64,000 bases of DNA from NCBI RefSeq assembly GCF_019431355.1, contig NZ_CP080269.1:1922001-1986000 (forward strand), written 5' to 3'. A program made the position numbers and the translations under genes. Every line of letters starts with the position of its first letter. The stretch's first letter is position 1. Shown here piece after piece: positions 51,313 through 61,027 of the stretch. The notes beneath the pieces are model-generated. The model was not told where the DNA came from and did not search any database. It saw only the letters and a list, made by a program, of their open reading frames with translations. This stretch comes from Paenibacillus sp. R14(2021). Its GTDB lineage: Bacteria > Bacillota > Bacilli > Paenibacillales > Paenibacillaceae.

Positions 51313-53949
51313 TCATATCACATTTGCCTGTGAGAGAACCAGTTCTTCGGCAATTTGGAGCGCAGCACCCAGTTTAGATGGGTCCTTGCCGCCGGCTTGT
51401 GCCATATCAGGACGACCGCCGCCGCCGCCGCCGCAAGCAGCAGCCGCTTCTTTAATGATTTTCCCGGCATTAAAGCCTTGCTTCACAAGGTCAGGCGATA
51501 CAGCCGCAACCAAATTCACTTTATCCTCGGCTGCCGCGCCAAGCACGATAACCGCGCTCGTCAGTTTCGTTTTCAACTCATCGACAATGCCGCGCAGCGC
51601 ATCCATGGATGGCGCGTTGACCTCTGCAGCCAACAATGTAACGCCTCCAACGCTCTTTGCTTGCGATTCCAGCGACCCTGCTTCGATCCGGCTCAGCTTG
51701 CTTTGCAGCGACTCATTGTCGCGGACAAGCTCCTTTACCTGCGCATGCAGCGCATCGATGCGTTTAGGCACGTCGTTCAAGTTGGTTTTCAGCAGCGAAG
51801 CTGCCTGCTTGAGCAAATCAAGCTGACCTTCCATGTACAAGTACGCGTTGCGGCCAGTTACCGCTTCGATCCGGCGGACGCCGGATCCGATGCCGCTCTC
51901 GCTGACGAGCTTGAACAAGCCGATTTGGGCCGTGTTCGCGACGTGGCATCCTCCGCAGAGCTCAAGGCTGTAATCGCCGACGCGCACGACGCGCACGACA
52001 TCGCCGTACTTCTCGCCAAACAGTGCCATAGCGCCCATCGCTTTCGCTTCTGCAAGCGATTTGTAATCGATCTGCAGCGTCGTCCCAAGCCAAATTTGCG
52101 CATTGACGCGGCGCTCGATTTCCGTTAGCTCCTCTTGGCTGATGCTGCCGAAATGCGAGAAGTCAAACCGCAAGCGGTCCGGCTCGACCAAAGAGCCTGC
52201 TTGGTTGACATGCTCGCCAAGCACGTCCTTGAGCGCGCGGTGAAGCAGATGCGTCGCGGTATGGTTCTTGATCGTGTCCTCGCGGGTTTGGGTCGTAACA
52301 GCCGCTTCCACGCTGTCGCCAACTTTAACCGTGCCGCTAGAAACGACGGCATGATGGACCGGCTGACCGTGAGGTGCTTTCGTTACGTTATCAACTGTCA
52401 GCGTGAAGCCTTGGCCGCTTAACGTGCCGCTGTCGCCGACTTGACCGCCGCTTTCCGCATAGAAAGGCGTCCGATCCAAGATTACCAATACCCGGCTGCC
52501 TACCGAGGCGGATTCAGCCATGGAATCGCCGTTTACGATCGCCAGCACTTGCGCGCCTTCGAGCTTCAGGTCTTGGTAGCCTACGAACTCCGACTTCGTC
52601 GTGAAGTCAGCGAGCGGACCTCCCTGCACATTCATGCCGCCCGTATCTTGACGTGCCGCGCGTGCGCGAGTCCGCTGCTCCTCCATGGACGCATCGAACC
52701 CTTCACGGTCTACAGTCATGCCATTCTCGACCGCGTAGTCTTCCGTCAAGTCGAACGGGAAGCCGTAGGTGTCGTACAGCTTGAACGCATCGGCGCCGCT
52801 GATCAGCGTCTGACCGGACCCCTTAGCTGCCTTAACCAGTTCGCCTAGCAGCGAGAGTCCTTCCGACAGCGTCTCGTGGAAACGTTCTTCCTCCGTACGG
52901 ATGACTTTTTCGATAAATTCGCGCTTCTCCACGATTTCCGTGTAGTAGGCGCCCATGATGCTTGCAACCACCTGCACGAGCTCGAACAGGAATGGACGGT
53001 CCACGCCGAGCGTCTTGCCGTAGCGGACAGCGCGGCGGAGGAGCCTGCGGATGACATAGCCGCGTCCCTCGTTGGAAGGCATAACGCCGTCGCCTACTGA
53101 GAAGGCTACCGTACGAATGTGATCAGCAATGACTTTAAGTGCAACGTCATGATCCGCATTCGTGTGGTAGGTTACGCCGGCGATTTCGCAAGTACGATCA
53201 ATGATCGGACGAAACAAATCCGTGTCGAAGTTGGAGTCGACGTTCTGCAAAATGGAAGTAAACCGCTCCAAGCCGGCGCCCGTATCGATGTTTTTATTAG
53301 GCAGCGGGGTATAACTGCCGTCTTTATTATGATTATATTGCGAAAAGACGAGGTTCCATACTTCCAAGAACCTTTCATTTTCACCACCAGGCCAGCATTC
53401 TGGGTCATTCAAGTCTCCGAATGCGTCGCCGCGGTCGTAGAATATTTCCGTACAAGGTCCGCAAGGGCCTTCGCCGATATCCCAGAAGTTCTCTTCAAGC
53501 TTATAAATACGTGCCTCCGGCAGGCCGATCTTCTCATTCCAGAACCGGTATGCCTCTTCGTCTTCAGGGTATACCGTAACGGACAGGCGCTCTGGATCAA
53601 AGCCGATCCACTGCGGACTCGTCAGAAATTCCCATGCCCACGTAATGACTTCTTCTTTGAAATAGTCGCCAATGGAGAAGTTTCCGAGCATTTCGAACAT
53701 CGTATGATGACGGCGCGTTTTGCCGACATTCTCAATATCATTGGTACGAATGCATTTTTGTGAGTTCGCAATACGCGGATTCTCCGGAATGATGCGCCCG
53801 TCAAAATAAGGCTTCAGCGGAGCCATGCCGGCATTGATCCACAGCAGGGACGGATCGTTATGCGGAACGAGGGAAGCACTCGGTTCGATTTTGTGCCCTT
53901 TGCTTTCGAAAAAAGCGAGCCACTTGGAACGAATTTCACTTGCTTTCAT
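51313..53949 (-). CDS. alaS: Alanyl-tRNA synthetase
   Basis: 878 aa, full length. Class II aminoacylation core: [37 protein letters not shown], then [23 protein letters not shown]. The editing domain has [11 protein letters not shown] near 565 and CGGCHVANT near 664 (Zn-binding HxxxH and CxxxH). The C-terminal DHHA1 region ends [16 protein letters not shown]. It charges tRNA-Ala and clears Ser/Gly mischarging. Expression is under an upstream T-box with a GCU specifier, so uncharged tRNA-Ala relieves termination. Confidence 0.95.
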   Translation of the reverse strand: MKASEIRSKWLAFFESKGHKIEPSASLVPHNDPSLLWINAGMAPLKPYFDGRIIPENPRIANSQKCIRTNDIENVGKTRRHHTMFEMLGNFSIGDYFKEEVITWAWEFLTSPQWIGFDPERLSVTVYPEDEEAYRFWNEKIGLPEARIYKLEENFWDIGEGPCGPCTEIFYDRGDAFGDLNDPECWPGGENERFLEVWNLVFSQYNHNKDGSYTPLPNKNIDTGAGLERFTSILQNVDSNFDTDLFRPIIDRTCEIAGVTYHTNADHDVALKVIADHIRTVAFSVGDGVMPSNEGRGYVIRRLLRRAVRYGKTLGVDRPFLFELVQVVASIMGAYYTEIVEKREFIEKVIRTEEERFHETLSEGLSLLGELVKAAKGSGQTLISGADAFKLYDTYGFPFDLTEDYAVENGMTVDREGFDASMEEQRTRARAARQDTGGMNVQGGPLADFTTKSEFVGYQDLKLEGAQVLAIVNGDSMAESASVGSRVLVILDRTPFYAESGGQVGDSGTLSGQGFTLTVDNVTKAPHGQPVHHAVVSSGTVKVGDSVEAAVTTQTREDTIKNHTATHLLHRALKDVLGEHVNQAGSLVEPDRLRFDFSHFGSISQEELTEIERRVNAQIWLGTTLQIDYKSLAEAKAMGAMALFGEKYGDVVRVVRVGDYSLELCGGCHVANTAQIGLFKLVSESGIGSGVRRIEAVTGRNAYLYMEGQLDLLKQAASLLKTNLNDVPKRIDALHAQVKELVRDNESLQSKLSRIEAGSLESQAKSVGGVTLLAAEVNAPSMDALRGIVDELKTKLTSAVIVLGAAAEDKVNLVAAVSPDLVKQGFNAGKIIKEAAAACGGGGGGRPDMAQAGGKDPSKLGAALQIAEELVLSQANVI

Positions 53950-53983
53950 TACGATTCAGCCTCCATAGGTTCAAATAAAAACA

Positions 53984-54300
53984 AAAAAAACGCCCCTGAA
54001 AACAGGGACGAATCATTTCGCGGTACCACCCTGGTTATTGTCATGACGTTAGCTGCCTGCTTGGACTAGCAGACGCCGCACTGCATAACAATCTCCTTAA
54101 GCGGACGTTAACGGGTCCAACCGGTGAAGTTTATTCACACTCCGAAACCAGCTTTCAATCATCCTTCGCCTCTAGAATTCTCACAGCCGACGCGGTGTAT
54201 GGATAGTGGAATGCTGGATGTCCAACCTCGCGGTTGTACACGCAAACCAATCCGCTTGCGCGAAGGAATTCTTTCTCTGTACGGCGGTCTATGACTTACT
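53984..54300 (-). promoter_or_regulatory. T-box riboswitch of alaS
   Basis: On the minus strand the T-box sequence AGGGTGGTACCGCG is present (54032-54019), followed by the terminator CGTCCCTG-TTTT-CAGGGGCG plus eight T (54011-53984). Stem I is formed by GAATTCC (near 54267) and GAATTCT (54180-54174); in its 3' strand GGCTGTGA the specifier codon is GCT (54187-54185), alanine. Uncharged tRNA-Ala pairing is expected to favour the antiterminator and alaS transcription. Confidence 0.92.
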
Positions 54301-54349
54301 TCGGTTTCATCAACGATTTTCCATTCATGCAATTGACGTATATAGAGTT

Positions 54350-54379
54350 AGAATATCAGCAATCCCCTTGCGTTGTCAA
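54350..54379 (-). promoter_or_regulatory. Sigma-A-like promoter of the alaS T-box transcript
   Basis: Minus strand TTGACA (54379-54374), 18-base spacer, TATTCT (54355-54350). The -35 overlaps the last codon of the AI-2E family gene. Confidence 0.75.
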
Positions 54380-55446
54380 ATCGTCTTTCGCCTAACATAA
54401 TAAGCAAAGATATGCTGAAAAATAACCTTTAATGCCGCAAAGATCGGCACGGCCAAAATCATGCCTACAATGCCTGCTAACTCGCCTCCGACCAGCAGCG
54501 CGAAAATTATCGACAGCGGATGCATGTGCAGCGTCCGTCCGACCACCTGAGGGGAAACGACGTTGCCCTCAAGAATCTGGCAAACGGTGTTGACGATGAC
54601 GACAAGCAGCATCATTTTGAGCGAAACGGTCGATGCCATGAGAAGCGCTGGGGCGGCGCCGAAGAACGGTCCCAGGTAAGGGATGATGTTGGTCACGGCA
54701 ACGACGCTCGCAAGGAGCAGCGGGTAAGGCATGCCGATAATCAGATAGCCGATGTAAGCAAGCGTGCCGACGATAACGCACACGAGAAATTGGCCGCGGA
54801 TGTAACTGCCAAGCGCGTTATCGATATCCTTCAGCAGTCTAACTGCGTGCTTGCGATGCGGCTTCGGCACATAGGTCAGAAGCGTGCGTTCGAACACGTC
54901 GAAATCCTTCAAAATATAAAACGCCAAGAACGGAATAATGAATGCGATAAATACTACATTGATCATCGCACCGATATTGTTGATAAATCCAAAGATCGCG
55001 TCAGAACCCTGCTTTTCCAGCTTAAGCAGTGATTTATCGATGCCATTCCGGATACTCTCAGGCAGGAATGACGTATTGTTCAAGTCATTTACGATGCTTT
55101 GCGCCCTCATCGTAAAGTCCGGCATATGTCTGTTAAGCTCCTGCAGCTGCTCGAGAAACATGGGAATCGCATTCATCAGCACGACGGTCAGCGCCGCGAT
55201 AAATACCGCATAAATAAGCAGCACCGCCATCGTCCTCGGCACTTTGCGTTCGTTAAGCAGACTGACAATCGGATTCAGCACGTACGAAATGATCATGGCG
55301 ATGAAGAACGGAGCAAGTACGGCGCGCAGGAACACATAAATATGGATCATAATCGGCTTGAGCAGCAGGAGCAGGTACAGCGCCAGCAGTCCCAATATGA
55401 GATAGACAAGCCATGTAAACACACGGTTGTTCGTAAACCGTTCCAC
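54376..55446 (-). CDS. AI-2E family transporter
   Basis: 356 aa, seven to eight membrane helices. The family blocks are FFIAMIISYVLNPIVSLLNERKVPRTMAVLLIYAVFIAAL, VFIAFIIPFLAFYILKDFD, LVCVIVGTLAYIGYLIIGMPYPLLLASVVAVTNIIPYLGPFFGAAPALLMA, and SPQVVGRTLHMHPLSIIFALLVGGELAGIVGMILAVPIFA. Members move autoinducer-2 or Na+/H+; most, including YrrI, lack a proven substrate. Start is GTG after AAGGGGGG. Conserved neighbour of alaS in Firmicutes. Confidence 0.88.
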   Translation of the reverse strand: MERFTNNRVFTWLVYLILGLLALYLLLLLKPIMIHIYVFLRAVLAPFFIAMIISYVLNPIVSLLNERKVPRTMAVLLIYAVFIAALTVVLMNAIPMFLEQLQELNRHMPDFTMRAQSIVNDLNNTSFLPESIRNGIDKSLLKLEKQGSDAIFGFINNIGAMINVVFIAFIIPFLAFYILKDFDVFERTLLTYVPKPHRKHAVRLLKDIDNALGSYIRGQFLVCVIVGTLAYIGYLIIGMPYPLLLASVVAVTNIIPYLGPFFGAAPALLMASTVSLKMMLLVVIVNTVCQILEGNVVSPQVVGRTLHMHPLSIIFALLVGGELAGIVGMILAVPIFAALKVIFQHIFAYYVRRKTI

Positions 55447-55557
55447 GGCTTCACCCCCCTTGTTTTACGACGTATCAGCCCTTCAATATCCGAAGGCCGC
55501 ATCCGATATAGCTAGTATTACAGTATATGTACAAGTACTCGGAATCATCCCGTAAAC

Positions 55558-55588
55558 GCAAAAAAGACGGCCCAGTAAGGCCGTCCTT
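55558..55588 (-). terminator. Terminator after the cysteine desulfurase/PRC-barrel operon
   Basis: Minus strand GGACGGCC-ttact-GGCCGTC followed by TTTTTTG. Confidence 0.88.
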
Positions 55589-55597
55589 TCAACGCTT

Positions 55598-55792
55598 TTA
55601 GTTGGCGTGCACTTGCGGCATTTCATCTTCAAAGAACAAATCGTCAAGCGAGCTCAGCGTACCGTCTTCTTCCACTTGGTAGACCGACATCTTCTCGCCG
55701 TTGACTGTCAATTCGATGAAACAGCCCCAACAGTAGTATTGGTGTGAACCGATTTTTCCGATATCCTTTGAACTGCAGTTTGGGCATTTCAT
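55598..55792 (-). CDS. Small zinc-ribbon protein, 64 aa
   Basis: Two CxxC knuckles (MKCPNCSSKDIGKIG and YYCWGCFIEL) form a rubredoxin-like zinc ribbon of about 26 residues, followed by a beta turn and an acidic tail (LSSLDDLFFEDEMP). No enzyme motif. The start overlaps the stop of the PRC-barrel gene by four bases (ATGA), so translation is coupled. Function unknown. Confidence 0.8.
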   Translation of the reverse strand: MKCPNCSSKDIGKIGSHQYYCWGCFIELTVNGEKMSVYQVEEDGTLSSLDDLFFEDEMPQVHAN

Positions 55793-56364
55793 AGCTCATT
55801 TCTCCCTATATCCGTCTCAGAAACAACGACCGGTGAGAGTGTATCCTCACTGCCGGCCGGTACTATTATGACATCTTTTCCGAGCATGACTTCGTCAGCC
55901 TGCAGCGGAGCAGGAAGCCACTTGCGGCCTTCCATGATATCCGCTATGAAACCATCCGTCAGCTCATAGCCTACTATTTGTGTACCCTGTATTTCATCAA
56001 AATAAACATCCGATACGCGTCCAAGCTGCTCACCATCTGCAGTGACGACTGGCAAATCCTTTAAACGAATCAATCCGGTATGAAAAGACCGCTGAATTTC
56101 GGCTTGCTTCGACCGCTTCACTGACGCTTCATTCATAATAATGACAGCATCTTCTCCGCAAACAAGAACATCGCTCCACAACACTGACTTCATCGAGGTC
56201 AAGAACCGTCTGCCGGCATCCAATATGATGCCGCCGAGCTGCCAGTGTTCGTCAAACCAGGCATCCTTCACATGACCGACATGCTTGCCGGCGTTCATCT
56301 CAATAACAGGCAATCCAATCACATGCTGTAGTCTCAACACAGTCTGGCGGAGCCTCCTAGGCAT
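55789..56364 (-). CDS. PRC-barrel domain protein (YrrD-like)
   Basis: 191 aa with two PRC-barrel repeats: VIGLPVIEMNAGKHVGHVKDAWFDEHWQLGGIILD and LKDLPVVTADGEQLGRVSDVYFDEIQGTQIVGYELTDG. PRC-barrels bind proteins or RNA (as in RimM) and occur in YlmC/YrrD sporulation-related proteins. The ATG overlaps the desulfurase stop; a GTG at 56343 behind AGGAGG is an alternative start before the first conserved strand. Second gene of an operon with the desulfurase. Confidence 0.82.
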   Translation of the reverse strand: MPRRLRQTVLRLQHVIGLPVIEMNAGKHVGHVKDAWFDEHWQLGGIILDAGRRFLTSMKSVLWSDVLVCGEDAVIIMNEASVKRSKQAEIQRSFHTGLIRLKDLPVVTADGEQLGRVSDVYFDEIQGTQIVGYELTDGFIADIMEGRKWLPAPLQADEVMLGKDVIIVPAGSEDTLSPVVVSETDIGRNEL

Positions 56365-57511
56365 TAGTACGAACGCGGCTCATAAAGGTTTCAACTTTTT
56401 TTGCAGCCGATTCGAGTTCCTCCATAGTATTCCCCAAACCGAAGCTAAACCGAACCGATGATGCTAACCGCTCTTGCGGCAGCCCCATTGCCTGCAGGAC
56501 ATGAGAAGGCTCCAGCGCCCCAGCCGTGCATGCGGACCCGCTTGAAGCGGCGATGCCCGCCAAATCCAAATTCATAAGCATTGTTTCGGAACTGATTCCG
56601 AGAAAGCTGAGATTTACGATGTGCGGCACGCATTGCTCCGCATGGCTGTTCAGCAGTACACGATCCTCTCCGAAAATGCTTTTCATCCGTTCTATCCATG
56701 TATAACGAAGCTTGTCCAAAGAAAGTTTCCGAATTACCATTGAATTCACAGAAAGTTCAAACGATTTCGCAAATCCAACAATGCCGGCGACATTTTCCGT
56801 CCCTGGACGCCTCTTACGTTCTTGCAAACCGCCATGAAGCAGTGTAGTTATGGAAATCCCTTTGCGCACAAACAGCGCTCCGACCCCTTGGGGTCCGTTG
56901 ATTTTATGCGCGGAGAAGCTCATTAGGTCAACTGGCAATTGTCTCAAATCAATAGGCAGTGAACCAAGAGCCTGAACAGCATCCACATGGAATAAAATAC
57001 CTTTAGACCGGGCAATCTCGCCAATTTCCGCAACTGGCTGGATCGTACCGGTCTCGTTGTTAACGTACATGACGCTGATGAGCGCCGTATCATCCTTTAT
57101 CGCGTTCTCGATATCCGCAGCCGACACGACACCCTGCTCATTTACCGGAAGGAAAGTAACTTGAAATCCTTCAAGCTCCAGTGCTTCACAGGTATGAAGT
57201 ACCGCGTGATGCTCGATAGCCGTCGTTATAATATGAGATTTGCCGCGCTTGCGGGCAGCTCTCGCCGCGCCGAACAAGGCTGCGTTATCGCTCTCCGTGC
57301 CTCCGCTCGTAAAAACAAGCTCACTCGCCGTACATCCGATGCCCTCGGCAATCCGATCCCTCGATTGATTGAGCAGTTGACGCGCGCTCCGACCGTAACC
57401 GTGAACGCTGGATGCATTGCCTACGATGCCTGTCATCACTTCCAGCATCGCTGCTGCGACATCGGGATGCATAGGCGAAGAAGCCGCGTGATCATAATAA
57501 ATTCGTTCCAT
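56357..57511 (-). CDS. iscS: Cysteine desulfurase (IscS/NifS-like, partner of MnmA)
   Basis: 384 aa, PLP enzyme. Blocks are YYDHAASSPMHPDVAAAM, FTSGGTESDNAAL, TTAIEHHAVLHTCEALE, FHVDAVQALGSLPIDLR, then the PLP lysine in MSFSAHKINGPQGVGALFV and the catalytic loop ASSGSACTAGALEPSHVL with the persulfide Cys. It delivers sulfur to MnmA for s2U34 in tRNA. In B. subtilis yrvO and mnmA are neighbours likewise. Start is Met3 of the frame, nine bases after AGGA. It lies 12 bases downstream of cymR. Confidence 0.92.
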   Translation of the reverse strand: MERIYYDHAASSPMHPDVAAAMLEVMTGIVGNASSVHGYGRSARQLLNQSRDRIAEGIGCTASELVFTSGGTESDNAALFGAARAARKRGKSHIITTAIEHHAVLHTCEALELEGFQVTFLPVNEQGVVSAADIENAIKDDTALISVMYVNNETGTIQPVAEIGEIARSKGILFHVDAVQALGSLPIDLRQLPVDLMSFSAHKINGPQGVGALFVRKGISITTLLHGGLQERKRRPGTENVAGIVGFAKSFELSVNSMVIRKLSLDKLRYTWIERMKSIFGEDRVLLNSHAEQCVPHIVNLSFLGISSETMLMNLDLAGIAASSGSACTAGALEPSHVLQAMGLPQERLASSVRFSFGLGNTMEELESAAKKVETFMSRVRTNA

Positions 57512-57523
57512 TGACATTCATCC

Positions 57524-57952
57524 TTATATATAAAACATGTAAGAGTCTTGTTGACTCTCTTCCTTGTACGATACCAGATCCGCAAGTGTCGTTGAATCCA
57601 GTACATCCGCAATGCTGTCGCGGATTCTGAGCCACAGATTTCTCTTGGCAGGATCATCTTCCTCCGTAAAATCAACCGGCGAGATCGGGCCTTCCAAAAT
57701 GCGAATAACATCGCCCGACGTTATTTCCTGTGGATCCTTCGAAAGAATGTACCCGCCGTAAGCGCCGCGAATACTCTTCACAAGTCCTGCATTCCGAAGC
57801 GGCGCGATGAGCTGCTCCAAATAATGCTCCGATAATTGATTGCGCTCCGCAATACTTTTCAGCGATGTTGGTCCTTCGCCGAATTTGGAAGACAATTCCA
57901 TCATAATGGTCAGGCCGTAACGGCCTTTCGTTGATATTTTCAGCTCAAACAC
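57524..57952 (-). CDS. cymR: Rrf2 family cysteine metabolism repressor
   Basis: 142 aa. It matches CymR throughout: KISTKGRYGLTIMMELSSKFGEGPTSLKSIAERNQLSEHYLEQLIAPLRNAGLVKSIRGAYGGYIL, then ILEGPISPVDF and the final DSYMFYI. CymR with CysK senses cysteine supply and represses sulfur genes. It lacks the Fe-S cysteines of IscR. The start is uncertain: GTG at 57952 (GGAG five bases upstream) or a CTG at the position of CymR's usual Met, with AGAGGTG six bases before it. Confidence 0.9.
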   Translation of the reverse strand: MFELKISTKGRYGLTIMMELSSKFGEGPTSLKSIAERNQLSEHYLEQLIAPLRNAGLVKSIRGAYGGYILSKDPQEITSGDVIRILEGPISPVDFTEEDDPAKRNLWLRIRDSIADVLDSTTLADLVSYKEESQQDSYMFYI

Positions 57953-57972
57953 CTCTTCTCCGACGAAACGAT

Positions 57973-58001
57973 ATCATATATAATGATCGCTGACTTGTAA
58001 A
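57973..58001 (-). promoter_or_regulatory. Sigma-A-like promoter of cymR
   Basis: Minus strand TTTACA (58001-57996), 17-base spacer, TATGAT (57978-57973). Confidence 0.7.
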
Positions 58002-58119
58002 GATACAATTCATGGTATTCCCATTTCACATCTATGTTAACATACCCGCGCATCGAATTGTTGAAGAAAGCATGAAAGTTTCATGAAAATGATGAATGAA
58101 CTCCAGTACATAAGTGTGA

Positions 58120-58125
58120 TACAAT
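58120..58125 (+). promoter_or_regulatory. Probable extended -10 of mnmA
   Basis: TACAAT preceded by TGA (TG-n); no good -35 hexamer is seen. It lies 71 bases before the mnmA start. Confidence 0.4.
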
Positions 58126-58135
58126 ATAATCTTAA

Positions 58136-59293
<1,158 letters not shown>

Positions 59294-59314
59294 CAGATCC
59301 ATGCAAGATTTCAA

Positions 59315-59362
59315 CAAAACAAGCATGCCTGATTCCGTTTGGAGTCCGGCATGCTTGTTTTG
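59315..59362. terminator. Bidirectional terminator after mnmA
   Basis: CAAAACAAGCATGCC pairs with GGCATGCTTGTTTTG around an 18-base loop. Confidence 0.8.
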
Positions 59363-59372
59363 TTATAGCAAG

Positions 59373-59403
59373 AGAAGCACCCGATCAGGGATCGAGTGCT
59401 TCT
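59373..59403 (-). terminator. Terminator after the CNNM/CBS gene
   Basis: Minus strand AGAAGCAC-CGATC pairs with GATCG-GTGCTTCT around a 3-base loop, with CTCTTGC following; T-run weak. Confidence 0.6.
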
Positions 59404-59426
59404 GGGATGCGAAGCGCCAACGGCCG

Positions 59427-60779
59427 TCAGCCCGTTTCCGCTTGGATTACTTCCTCTAGCAGTTCTTCTTCGTGTACACTGCGTTTGCGAATCTGAATCC
59501 TCGAGATTCGCAAGTGGTCCGTTTCTTCAATGATGAACTCAAAGCCGATCGGATGCACGATTCGCTGTCCTCGGGTAGGCGGATTCTCAATCTGCGCATA
59601 CATCCAGCCGCCGATCGTGTCATAGTCGTCGCTGCCGATATCGGTTCCGAAATAGCTGTTAACCTCTTGGATCAGCATCATGCCGTTTAAGGAATGTGTG
59701 CCGTCTTCCTTCACTTCAATATCCGCGCGTTCTTCGTCGAACTCATCCTGAATTTCCCCGACAATTTCTTCCATAATATCTTCCAATGTGACAAGACCGG
59801 ACGTACCGCCGTATTCATCGATCAGAATGGCAATCTGCGTCTTCTTCTTCTGCATAAGCTTCAGCAGCGTGCTGATATGCATGGAATCGGGCACCGTTGT
59901 CATGGGACGCATAATCTGTCTCAAATCATGCAGACCCTGCTGCGTAACTTTGAGGAGATCCTTGATATGAATGAATCCTATAATGTTATCCTTGTCATTA
60001 TCGCAGACCGGATAACGCGTATGCATTTCTTTGAGGGCAATCGCCTGATTCTCCTCAAAGGACAGATTCGAATATAAGCAGGTCATCTCGGTACGCGGAA
60101 TCATAATTTCTCTGGCATGAGTTTCAGCAAAATCAAATATATTATCGACCAATGTAAGTTCGGTATTATCAATAAGTCCGGACTTGTGGCTTTCTTTCAT
60201 CAGAATTCGGATTTCTTCTTCGGTATGCGCCGATTCATGCTCCGCAGCCGGTTCGATTCCGACGCTCTTAAGCATTAAATTTGCTGTTCCGTTCAGCAGG
60301 AAAATAAACGGATACATCAATTTGTGAAACCCGATCAGCGGTATGGCCGTCCATAACGTTACTGCCTCCGCCTTGCGAATTGCATAGGTCTTAGGGGCAA
60401 GCTCGCCGAGTACAATATGCAAAATCGTGATAAATGAAAACGCAATGATAAAGGCAATCGTAGAAATCGCCATCGGCCCGAAATGCATCTTCTCCAGCAC
60501 CGGTTCAATGACATGTGCGACCGTCGGCTCACCTACCCAGCCTAGACCGAGCGAAGCCAGTGTAATTCCAAGTTGACAAGCTGACAAATAGGCATCCAAA
60601 TTCGTGGTCAGCTTGGAAGCAAAGCGGGCCCGGCGATTGCCGTCTTGAACAAGAGTATCGATCCGGCTGCTTCTTACTTTCACCATCGCGAATTCAGCAG
60701 CAACGAAAAAGCCGTTCAAAAAGACGAGCACCAGTATTAAAACCAAGCTTAAAGATATGGGTAACGGGTCACTATTCAA
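59427..60779 (-). CDS. CNNM/HlyC-CorC family transporter (hemolysin-related)
   Basis: 450 aa. DUF21 transmembrane domain (residues 1-200) starts LSLVLILVLVFLNGFFVAAEFAMVKVRSSRI and holds the LHIVLGELAPKTYAIRKAE motif. Two CBS domains follow (IMIPRTEMTCLYSNLSFE, then MRPMTTVPDSMHISTLLKL) and a C-terminal CorC_HlyC domain (LNGMMLIQEVNSYFGTDI). Related proteins (MpfA, YhdP) export Mg2+. Start is TTG at 60779, overlapping the stop of a 17-codon leader that owns the strong SD; the own SD is poor, so translation is probably coupled. Confidence 0.9.
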   Translation of the reverse strand: MNSDPLPISLSLVLILVLVFLNGFFVAAEFAMVKVRSSRIDTLVQDGNRRARFASKLTTNLDAYLSACQLGITLASLGLGWVGEPTVAHVIEPVLEKMHFGPMAISTIAFIIAFSFITILHIVLGELAPKTYAIRKAEAVTLWTAIPLIGFHKLMYPFIFLLNGTANLMLKSVGIEPAAEHESAHTEEEIRILMKESHKSGLIDNTELTLVDNIFDFAETHAREIMIPRTEMTCLYSNLSFEENQAIALKEMHTRYPVCDNDKDNIIGFIHIKDLLKVTQQGLHDLRQIMRPMTTVPDSMHISTLLKLMQKKKTQIAILIDEYGGTSGLVTLEDIMEEIVGEIQDEFDEERADIEVKEDGTHSLNGMMLIQEVNSYFGTDIGSDDYDTIGGWMYAQIENPPTRGQRIVHPIGFEFIIEETDHLRISRIQIRKRSVHEEELLEEVIQAETG

Positions 60780-60825
60780 CGATTCCCTGTTTGCCGTTCG
60801 CGCCTAATGCCGCATTGACGACCAA
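60772..60825 (-). CDS. Possible 17-codon leader peptide upstream of the CNNM/CBS gene
   Basis: A perfect AAGGAGGTG (60840-60832) is followed six bases later by a TTG that opens LVVNAALGANGKQGIVE and stops in TAG overlapping the TTG of the transporter. The transporter frame itself is closed by a TAG shortly upstream, so it cannot use this SD directly. The arrangement suggests translational coupling or leader-type control. Confidence 0.5.
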   Translation of the reverse strand: MVVNAALGANGKQGIVE

Positions 60826-61027
60826 CAGGTGCACCTCCTTCAGGGAATGAAAATAATAAACTTCTCTTATAATACATTAGACGAAGACATCTCTTTCCGT
60901 CAAATGCCGTCCTCCCACCCTCTGGCCCGTATTCCGGTTTTACTCATGTTTATTCCAAGAAGGTCGGCCTTTATGCGCTATTTCCTAGCTCAAGCTACGG
61001 TTTTTGGGGAACGAGGCCGAAAAACGG

